In this document: positions 1-5,029 of the stretch, piece after piece | Numbering within the stretch: position 1 is the stretch's first letter | Layout of the letters: each line of letters begins with the position of its first letter | Assembly (NCBI GenBank): GCA_017447325.1 | Contig: JAFSNU010000203.1 | Location: 1 to 6,633, forward strand | From: Synergistaceae bacterium | Lineage (GTDB): Bacteria > Synergistota > Synergistia > Synergistales > Aminobacteriaceae | Direction: 5' to 3' | Length of the DNA: 6,633 nucleotides | Notes under the pieces: generated by a model | Told to the model about the DNA's origin: nothing | The model's database searches: none | What the model saw: only the letters and a program-made list of their open reading frames with translations | Program-made: the position numbers and the translations under genes

Positions 1-29
1 ATATGCAGCGCGGGATATTTAATAAATTA

Positions 30-60
30 TTTAGCGTTGAGAAGAGAGGCGGGGCGTAAA
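30..60 (+). repeat. Intergenic element resembling the pcrA-coaE spacer element
   Basis: The stretch begins TTTAGC and ends AAGAGAGGCGGGGCGTAAA. The two spacer copies at 2779-2820 and 2950-2993 begin TTTAGC and end AAGAGAGAAGCGC followed by a purine-rich CGTRAAA. Alignment needs gaps, so this is a similarity by eye rather than a clean repeat. It supports placing the hypA start at or after 61, because the preceding open frame lies in this element. It also supplies the SD-like GAGAGG. Confidence 0.4.
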
Positions 61-405
61 TTGTTTGAATACTCACTGGCATTGCTTATTAATAACGAGA
101 TTATAAAATTAGCGAAAAAATTTAACTGGAAGAGCGTTAAATGCATTATGTTAAAAATGGGAATGATGAACGCTCTTAATCCCAAGCTTATAGAGAACGC
201 GTTTAGTCAAGTTGCTAAAGGCGGCGTGAATGAAAACGCGCAGTTATTAATCATGATTACGCCGTTTAAATTAAGATGCAAGAACTGCAAGCAATATATT
301 TACAGCGAAGAAAAATTAAATTTGTGTCCGAACTGCGGAGCCTTTGAGTTAGAGATTCAGGCCGGACGAGAATTTTGTATTGAATTGCTTGAAGTTGAGA
401 ATTAA
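61..405 (+). CDS. hypA: HypA-family hydrogenase/urease nickel-insertion protein, lacking the usual His2
   Basis: HypA proteins are small cytoplasmic zinc proteins that hand nickel to HypB and the hydrogenase large subunit. I see the family's opening EYSLAL at residues 3-8, a beta-rich middle with the AF..VAKGG segment near 48-55, and a zinc ribbon with Cys73-x2-Cys76 and Cys89-x2-Cys92, followed by the usual F.LEI..GREF.I..LEVE ending. Starting at the TTG at 61 gives 114 residues, the normal family length, with a GAGAGG SD at 44-49. The reading frame stays open leftward to the window edge, but that upstream stretch resembles a non-coding element seen twice elsewhere, so I do not extend the gene. 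Oddity: with this start residue 2 is Phe (TTT), whereas HypA normally begins Met-His-Glu and uses His2 to bind nickel. No hypB or hydrogenase gene is in view. The last 75 bases are repeated twice downstream. Confidence 0.85.
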   Translation: MFEYSLALLINNEIIKLAKKFNWKSVKCIMLKMGMMNALNPKLIENAFSQVAKGGVNENAQLLIMITPFKLRCKNCKQYIYSEEKLNLCPNCGAFELEIQAGREFCIELLEVEN

Positions 406-591
406 AATTTAAAAATTATGCGTGGAGCTTTTGAGTTAGAGATGCAGGCCGGACGAGAATTTTGTATTGAGCTGCTTGAAGTTGAGAATTAAAATTTAAA
501 AATTATGCGCGGAGCTTTTGAGTTGGAGATGCAGGCCGGGCGAGAATTTTGTATTGAATTGCTTGAAATTGAGAATTAAAAATTTAAAATT
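331..591 (+). repeat. Three tandem copies of an 87-bp unit made from the hypA 3' end
   Basis: Unit 1 (331-417) is the real end of hypA plus 12 bp of spacer. Unit 2 (418-504) and unit 3 (505 to about 591) lie outside the gene. From the shared GGA codon to the stop the three copies align without gaps. Across them I count eight codons that differ: six synonymous (GCC/GCT, TTA/TTG, GGA/GGG, GAA/GAG, TTG/CTG, CGT/CGC) and two conservative (Ile/Met and Val/Ile). Copies 2 and 3 each start with an in-frame ATG and end at the same TAA, giving 24-residue reading frames at 418-492 and 505-579. Neither has a convincing SD, so I call them displaced gene ends rather than genes. Confidence 0.9.
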
Positions 592-697
592 TAAGTAAAA
601 ATTTATGAAAAAATGCGTAATTATCATAATAGATTTTAAATTTATAAAGTTGGATAATAGAAAATAAAAGTTTATGAAAGGTGAGGCACACGGGAAA
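592..697 (+). other. A+T-rich leader upstream of the helicase gene
   Basis: This stretch holds no recognisable gene. A 20-codon frame at 605-667 (starting MKKCVIIII) has no SD and is probably chance or a remnant. CATAAT (625-630) and GATAAT (653-658) resemble -10 boxes, but neither has a good -35 partner, so no promoter is claimed. The SD for the helicase (AAAGGTGAGG) lies at its right end. Confidence 0.4.
677..686 (+). promoter_or_regulatory. Ribosome binding site deciding the helicase start
   Basis: AAAGGTGAGG sits 11 bases before the ATG at 698. An earlier in-frame ATG at 674 has only A+T-rich DNA before it (AATAAAAGTTT) and would place this SD inside the coding region. The AAGGTGA core also precedes the nucleotidyltransferase-like gene on the other strand. 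Confidence 0.55.
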
Positions 698-2776
698 ATG
701 CAGGAAGAAAAACTAGAACAAAGTATGTCGCCTATTCTGAAAGATTTATCGCCGAGGCAGCGGGAGGCAGCGGTCTATACTGACGGTCCGCTCTTGATAA
801 TCGCCGGTGCTGGGAGCGGCAAGACCCGTGTGCTGACGCATAAAATTGCGTGGCTTATCGACGAGAAGCTCGCCAAGCCTTGGGAGATTACGGCAATGAC
901 TTTTACTAATAAAGCTGCGGGCGAGATGCGCGAGCGTGTTGCTAATCTTGTCGCTCAAGGCGCGGAGTATGTGAGGGTAAGCACGTTTCATGCGTTTGGA
1001 TTAAAATTTTTATTTCGCAACGAAGAGGCCGCATTAAAAATTGCAGGGCTGCAAAAAAATTTCACGGTATTTGACAGGTCGGACTGTCGGAGTTTATTAG
1101 CAAGCATAATGCCGAGCGTCGGACTTAATCCTAAAGATACGAATCCGGCGGCGGTGCTTGAGCTGATATCTAAAGACTGGACGGAATGGAACTCGCTGCG
1201 TCATGAGTCAATGCTCGACGGCGCGTATTTAGAGGCTGCGAAAGCTTATAGAAAAGTTTTGCGCGAACGCAACGCGGTTGACTTTGATGATTTAATGATT
1301 TTACCGCTTGAAATTTTAGCTCATGACGACGAAGTTAGATTTAAAGAGCAGCAAGCTATAAAATGGCTTTTAGTTGACGAGTATCAAGACGTTAATAAGC
1401 CTCAGTATTTATTAATGAAATATTTGACCGGGCCGAATTGCATAGTCAACGTAGTCGGCGATCCGGATCAAGCTATTTACGCTTGGCGCGGAGCTCAGGT
1501 CGGAATGATTTTAAATTTCGAGAAGGATTTTGTGAATGAAAATAGTAAACAGGCCGAGCCCAAAAAAATTATTTTGGACGAGAATTATAGATCGACTAAA
1601 AATATTTTAAGCGCGTCGAACGCTTTAATTCGCAATAACACAGCGAGATTTAAAAAGAATTTGAAGACGTCGCGGGGCGAAGGCGAGAAAATTTACACGC
1701 TCATGGCGAACGGCGATTTTCAAGAGGCCGATTTTATAGTCAGCGAGATTAAGCGTTTAATTAATAGAGGCTATAAATATTCTGACATTGCAATTTTATA
1801 TAGACAAAATGCGATGAGCCGTCTTTACGAGGAAAAATTGTTACGAAATGACGTGCCTTATAGAATAGTTAGAGGCCTTGCTTTTTACGACCGCAAAGAA
1901 GTCCGCGACGTTTTAGCTTTATTAAAGCTTGCGGTTAATCCGGGTGACAGAGGCTCGTTTGAAAGGGCTGCGGGATTTTTAATCAGCGGCATGGGGCCCA
2001 AGAGATTAAACGACTGGGGAACTTGGCTTGCTGACACGGACTTGCCTAAAACTCCGGCGATAGATTTTTGGCGAGCTGTGTCGGAAGGCGCGTATCCCGT
2101 CAGAGGACAGATCGGAAGTTCGGTTGCGAGTTTTGCCGGCCTGCTTGCGAAGCTTGGAGAGATTGCCGAGGCTCAGGGCATAAGCGGCGCGGTCGATTAT
2201 ATTTTGAGCAGCTCGGGCTTTGACTATGAAGAGATTTTAAAGACGCAAGAGCCGGAGACTTGGCGCGACAGGCGGGATAATATTATGGAGTTAAAGAGCG
2301 TTGTGCCGGACGGAGATTTGGCGGCTGCTTTAGCTGAGGCTGCGCTTTACACTGACGCGGACGCGGCTAAATTAGATAAAGAAGAAGAGCGGGACTGCGT
2401 CGGACTTTTAACTCTTCACGCGGCTAAAGGCCTTGAGTTCCCTGTTGTTTTTATAGTTGGACTTGAGGAAGAAATTTTCCCGACGTCACGAGCTAAAGAT
2501 ATTCCGGAGCAGCTTGAAGAAGAGCGCAGATTATTTTATGTCGGCATGACGAGAGCCGAAGAGCGTTTATATTTGACGGCGGCAAGAAGCCGGCATTTAT
2601 ACGGCGGAATTGTCTCTAAAGGCTTCTCAAGATTTTTATTTGAGATCCCTGATAATTATCAGACTATCGACGACAGGCACGGCGACGCTGAAGGCTGGAA
2701 CGACACTTACGGCAATTACGCTCCGAGGAAAAGCACGCGAGGCCGCAAGCCCAAGGCAAGATTTAATTTTTATTAA
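698..2776 (+). CDS. pcrA: ATP-dependent 3'-5' DNA helicase, UvrD/PcrA family
   Basis: Superfamily 1A helicase that unwinds DNA in nucleotide-excision and mismatch repair and removes stalled complexes; cytoplasmic. Numbered from the ATG at 698 (692 residues), I see the Q-motif LSPRQREAA (18-26), Walker A AGAGSGKT (36-43), motif Ia TFTNKAAGEM (68-77), STFHAFG (95-101), Walker B DEYQD (227-231), motif III GDPDQAIYAWRGA (254-266), ENYRS (295-299), motif V HAAKGLEF (574-581) and motif VI VGMTRAEERL (615-624). All catalytic motifs are intact. Length is slightly below the usual 720-740: the body ends soon after motif VI in a basic tail (APRKSTRGRKPKARFNFY) in place of the Tudor-like domain PcrA often carries. 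The ATG at 674 is an alternative start with a poorer ribosome site. The spacers on both sides contain displaced copies of gene ends, and the tail itself recurs at 2871-2948. Confidence 0.95.
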   Translation: MQEEKLEQSMSPILKDLSPRQREAAVYTDGPLLIIAGAGSGKTRVLTHKIAWLIDEKLAKPWEITAMTFTNKAAGEMRERVANLVAQGAEYVRVSTFHAFGLKFLFRNEEAALKIAGLQKNFTVFDRSDCRSLLASIMPSVGLNPKDTNPAAVLELISKDWTEWNSLRHESMLDGAYLEAAKAYRKVLRERNAVDFDDLMILPLEILAHDDEVRFKEQQAIKWLLVDEYQDVNKPQYLLMKYLTGPNCIVNVVGDPDQAIYAWRGAQVGMILNFEKDFVNENSKQAEPKKIILDENYRSTKNILSASNALIRNNTARFKKNLKTSRGEGEKIYTLMANGDFQEADFIVSEIKRLINRGYKYSDIAILYRQNAMSRLYEEKLLRNDVPYRIVRGLAFYDRKEVRDVLALLKLAVNPGDRGSFERAAGFLISGMGPKRLNDWGTWLADTDLPKTPAIDFWRAVSEGAYPVRGQIGSSVASFAGLLAKLGEIAEAQGISGAVDYILSSSGFDYEEILKTQEPETWRDRRDNIMELKSVVPDGDLAAALAEAALYTDADAAKLDKEEERDCVGLLTLHAAKGLEFPVVFIVGLEEEIFPTSRAKDIPEQLEEERRLFYVGMTRAEERLYLTAARSRHLYGGIVSKGFSRFLFEIPDNYQTIDDRHGDAEGWNDTYGNYAPRKSTRGRKPKARFNFY

Positions 2777-2831
2777 ATTTTAGCATTAAGAATTTGCGCA
2801 AGAGAGAAGCGCGGACGTGAAAGCTAAAATT
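2776..2831 (+). terminator. Stem-loop downstream of the helicase gene
   Basis: AATTTTAGC (2776-2784) pairs perfectly with GCTAAAATT (2823-2831). Inside lies a second small pairing, GCGC (2796-2799) with GCGC (2809-2812), around an AAGAGAGAA loop. It begins at the last base of the stop codon. What follows is A+T-rich without a clean T-run, so terminator function is an inference from position and pairing. Confidence 0.45.
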
Positions 2832-2850
2832 ATTAAATAATTAATTTATT

Positions 2851-2991
2851 ATGCAAGATATAAAAGATATAACGGCAATTACGGCGGCTATGCTCCGAGA
2901 AAAAGCACGCGCGGCCGTAAGCCCAAGGCAAGATTTAATTTTTATTAAATTTAGCATTAAAAATTTGCGCAAGAGAGAAGCGCAGGCGTAA
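2851..2991 (+). pseudogene. coaE 5' fragment joined to the second helicase tail
   Basis: The first seven codons (MQDIKDI) match the start of coaE. After the junction near 2870 the sequence becomes the helicase tail and spacer read in a frame different from the helicase's own. The frame stays open for 46 codons, ending at 2991, but has no SD upstream and a mixed origin, so I treat it as debris of the duplication. In the helicase frame the same DNA (2871-2948) still reads NGNYGGYAPRKS and on to an intact stop. Confidence 0.6.
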
Positions 2992-2999
2992 AAGTTAAA
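2950..2999 (+). repeat. Second copy of the spacer stem-loop element
   Basis: TTTAGC (2950-2955) faces GTTAAA (2994-2999). Relative to the first copy the right arm has a C-to-T change that still allows a G-U pair in RNA, leaving a six-pair stem. The inner GCGC pairs (2967-2970 and 2980-2983) and the AAGAGAGAA loop are unchanged. It lies 40 bp before coaE, so it could act as leader structure instead of a terminator. Confidence 0.5.
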
Positions 3000-3039
3000 A
3001 TTATTAAATTAATTAATTATTAATTAACGGAGCTTTATT

Positions 3040-3075
3040 ATGCAAAATATAAAAGATATGCAAGATATAAAAGTA
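3040..3075 (+). repeat. 18-bp tandem duplication at the coaE start
   Basis: ATGCAAAATATAAAAGAT (3040-3057) is followed at once by ATGCAAGATATAAAAGTA (3058-3075). It adds six residues, including a second Met, before the first beta strand of CoaE. The displaced fragment at 2851-2868 reads ATGCAAGATATAAAAGAT, intermediate between the two. Confidence 0.85.
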
Positions 3076-3681
3076 ATAGCATTAACGGGAGAGATCGGCG
3101 CGGGCAAATCTACAGCCGCAAAAATTCTTGAGGCGATGGGCGGCGTTAGGCTTGACGCTGATGAAATTGCTTTAAGCTTATGGCAGCGTCAGGACATAAA
3201 AGATAAAGCAGTGATTCGCTGGGGAAATAAAATTCTTGATGATAATTCTAAAATTATTTTTGCTGAAGTCGCGAAAATAATTTTTAACTCGAGCGACGAG
3301 TATAAATTTTGCTGTAATTTAATTCATCCTGCCGTGATGAGCGAGCTCGAGGCGCAAGTTAAAAATTTAAAAGCTTTAAATAAATATAATTTTATAATTG
3401 TCGAACTGCCTTTATTATTTGAAGTCGATAAAAGTTTGTGGCATGACTTCTGGGTAGATTATATTTTATTTATTGCGGCTGATAAAGCCTCGCGAGTTAA
3501 GAGGTGCGCAGCGCGGGGCTGGGACGAGGACGAATTAAAACGCCGCGAGAGTTATTATCTGCCGGCGTTTGCCCGCAAGGCCAAGAGCGATTTCATAATT
3601 AATAATAATCAAGATTTAAATATTTTAATTCAAGAGCTTGCAGGCGTATTAAATAAGTTAAATATAAAAATTAAAGATTAA
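3040..3681 (+). CDS. coaE: Dephospho-CoA kinase
   Basis: Catalyses the last step of coenzyme A synthesis, ATP-dependent phosphorylation of the ribose 3'-hydroxyl of dephospho-CoA, in the cytoplasm. The 213 residues show the P-loop GEIGAGKS (17-24), the LDAD segment (38-41) with the acceptor-binding Asp, the His-Pro pair of LIHPAV (96-97), VELPLLFE (121-128), an Arg-rich lid (152-171) and the closing SDFIINN (183-189). Length is normal for the family. GGAG at 3029-3032 lies seven bases before the ATG at 3040. The first 36 bases are an 18-bp tandem repeat (MQNIKD then MQDIKV), so the ancestral start may be the second ATG at 3058. A third copy of these codons sits at 2851. The gene ends 11 bases before a hairpin shared with the convergent neighbour. 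Confidence 0.95.
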   Translation: MQNIKDMQDIKVIALTGEIGAGKSTAAKILEAMGGVRLDADEIALSLWQRQDIKDKAVIRWGNKILDDNSKIIFAEVAKIIFNSSDEYKFCCNLIHPAVMSELEAQVKNLKALNKYNFIIVELPLLFEVDKSLWHDFWVDYILFIAADKASRVKRCAARGWDEDELKRRESYYLPAFARKAKSDFIINNNQDLNILIQELAGVLNKLNIKIKD

Positions 3682-3692
3682 AAATTAAAATA

Positions 3693-3729
3693 AAAGCTTA
3701 GGCGTGAAAAATTAAACGGCCTAAGCTTT
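3693..3729. terminator. Bidirectional terminator hairpin between convergent genes
   Basis: AAAGCTTAGGC (3693-3703) and GCCTAAGCTTT (3719-3729) form a perfect 11-bp stem around a 15-base loop. The + strand runs into TTTATTATTATT, and the - strand into a T-rich complement of the A-rich DNA at 3680-3692. The hairpin sits between the stops of coaE (3681) and the convergent gene (3748), so it plausibly ends transcription in both directions. Confidence 0.8.
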
Positions 3730-3747
3730 ATTATTATTAAAAATTAA

Positions 3748-4932
3748 TTACGCAGCTTCGTCGAGTTCTTTATTATTTTTATCTTTATTATCCGGCTCAG
3801 CATAGCCGCGCAAAATTTTCTCAGCTGCTTCACGCTCGCCTTCATGCCAGTTATATATTGTGCCTTGAGCGTCAAGAATCTCTTTGATACTTTTATCTTT
3901 CATCGCGGGACGAAGCAGCAAGGCTATAAACATGCCTTTGGGAGCCTCGTGCTGGCTGTCGAGAAAGTCCATTGCTTTTATAGCATAATCTTTATATTCT
4001 TTATTATCGCAAATGTCTTTCACAGCCGGAAATAAAATTCCGAACACGCCGTAGTCCGTTAAGACTTCAAAGCTCCGTCTTGCTGTGCCTGGCCTAAACA
4101 TTTTAGAGAGAGTCCCGCCGTGCTTAAGCGCGCTGATATATCTTTCAGCATTGGCTCTCATGGCGAGCTCTATATTCTCAGAAAATTCAAAATTAAACTG
4201 CGCTTTAAATCTTAAAGCTCTTAATGCAAATCTTGCGTCGTTAGTGAAGACTACGTCAGCGTCGGTCATCGTTTCAATAATTCCCTCGCGCAGGTCATGA
4301 AGTCCGCCGTGCCAATCTATAATATCGCCCGTTTGCAAGTCATAATACAGCGCGTTAAAAGTTAAATCCCGCTGGAACGAATCATAAAGCAGACTTGTGC
4401 TGTAAAGCGAATCAGGTTCGAACTCCGGCACTCCCTCAAGTCCCAGATACGCCGCCGGAATATTAGAAAATGCAGCTAGATCAACGCGCTCGTCGGGATA
4501 ATTAATATGTCCGAAAGTAAATCCGCTTGGAATTGTAACGGTCTTGAGCTTGTCGCCGAAAATTTGCCGCTGCTCCTCAATAGATGCCGGAGTTGAAAAA
4601 TCAAAGTCGTCAGCCTTTAATCCGGCCGCTAAATCTCGCACAGTCTCGCCGACAAGATAAACCGGAAATCCGTTCGCAATTAACCGCGCCGCAGCATCCA
4701 AAGCATTTTTAGAGAAAATATCGCGCTTGATGCCGTGCAGGCTTTCAGGTATTCTTAATTCCGAATAGCCGTTTCTAACCACAAGCTTATAATTTTCGTC
4801 GATTAATTTATTAATCTCAGGATTAGCGAAGAAGCCGCGCGTGTCAGCAGCTGCGCAGATATTCGCGGCAGTTACAACAAGCAGCAAGCAGCTTAAAGCT
4901 AATATAAATTTAAATTTAATTTTCTTTAACAT
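3748..4932 (-). CDS. Class II tRNA nucleotidyltransferase/poly(A) polymerase-like protein with a Sec signal peptide
   Basis: The body (about residues 70-390 of 394) is the family that adds CCA or poly(A) to RNA 3' ends. I see VYLVGETVRD (91-100), the DxD metal site D109-F-D111, a third acidic residue in VDLAAF (D151), QRDLTFNALYYD (187-198), DWHGGLHDL (206-214) and NDARFALRALRF (231-242). Deviations: the usual G-[GS] pair is Gly95-Glu96, and the EDxxR motif reads NDARF. The N-terminus is unexpected: a basic KKIKFKF, a hydrophobic stretch at 9-25, and CAAA-D with likely cleavage after Ala29. The ATG at 4932 follows AAGGTGA by 10 bases, and no later ATG precedes the catalytic domain, so the signal peptide looks translated. 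Either the protein is exported or membrane-held, or the true enzyme starts at an internal non-ATG codon such as the GTG of Val51. It could be cotranscribed with the upstream reductase (97-bp gap). Confidence 0.85.
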   Translation of the reverse strand: MLKKIKFKFILALSCLLLVVTAANICAAADTRGFFANPEINKLIDENYKLVVRNGYSELRIPESLHGIKRDIFSKNALDAAARLIANGFPVYLVGETVRDLAAGLKADDFDFSTPASIEEQRQIFGDKLKTVTIPSGFTFGHINYPDERVDLAAFSNIPAAYLGLEGVPEFEPDSLYSTSLLYDSFQRDLTFNALYYDLQTGDIIDWHGGLHDLREGIIETMTDADVVFTNDARFALRALRFKAQFNFEFSENIELAMRANAERYISALKHGGTLSKMFRPGTARRSFEVLTDYGVFGILFPAVKDICDNKEYKDYAIKAMDFLDSQHEAPKGMFIALLLRPAMKDKSIKEILDAQGTIYNWHEGEREAAEKILRGYAEPDNKDKNNKELDEAA

Positions 4933-4942
4933 CTTTATATAA

Positions 4943-4949
4943 TCACCTT
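4943..4949 (-). promoter_or_regulatory. Ribosome binding site of the nucleotidyltransferase-like gene
   Basis: On the - strand AAGGTGA stands 10 bases before the ATG at 4932. It is the main sequence support for translation beginning at the signal peptide rather than inside the catalytic domain. Confidence 0.65.
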
Positions 4950-5029
4950 AATAAATAAAATTACATAACACAGCTAATTAATAGCCCCAAAATTTTTAAG
5001 ATTTACGCAAGTCTCCAAGCCTTAATAAA

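Larger units (their letters stand above)
2709..3059 (+). repeat. Direct duplication: helicase 3' end, spacer and coaE 5' end
   Basis: Copy A runs from 2709 to 2870 and copy B from 2872 to about 3059. Each holds the helicase tail through its stop, a stem-loop spacer element, and the opening codons of coaE (ATGCAARATATAAAAGAT at 2851 and 3040). In the 18 tail codons shared before the stop, copy B differs at three, all synonymous (AGG/AGA, CGA/CGC, CGC/CGT). Just before them B carries a 9-base in-frame insertion encoding Gly-Gly-Tyr. The B spacer is longer and contains the GGAG ribosome site that the coaE fragment in copy A lacks. Unit offset grows from 163 to 189 bp because of these indels. Confidence 0.9.

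Noticed and set aside
331..591. CRISPR array
   Set aside because: Units are contiguous without unique spacers and are clearly derived from the hypA coding end.
605..667. 20-codon frame starting MKKCVIIII upstream of the helicase
   Set aside because: Too short, no SD, A+T-rich composition that makes such frames common.
746..991. 81-codon open frame on the - strand
   Set aside because: Lies wholly inside the helicase Walker A/motif Ia region, in antisense, and has no family features; a shadow of the real gene.
2709..3059. Insertion sequence or integrative-element attachment site
   Set aside because: No transposase or integrase, no terminal inverted repeats bounding the unit, and no inserted cargo between the copies.
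3844..4035. 63-codon open frame on the + strand
   Set aside because: Antisense to the C-terminal part of the nucleotidyltransferase-like gene, which has strong family motifs; no recognisable domain.
4085..4300. 71-codon open frame on the + strand
   Set aside because: Antisense to the NDARFALRALRF region of the same gene; its hydrophobic look follows from the complementary codons.
4933..5029. Promoter between the reductase and the nucleotidyltransferase-like gene
   Set aside because: Best pair I could find (TTGGGG and TATGTA, 17 bases apart) matches the consensus poorly; cotranscription with the reductase is as likely.
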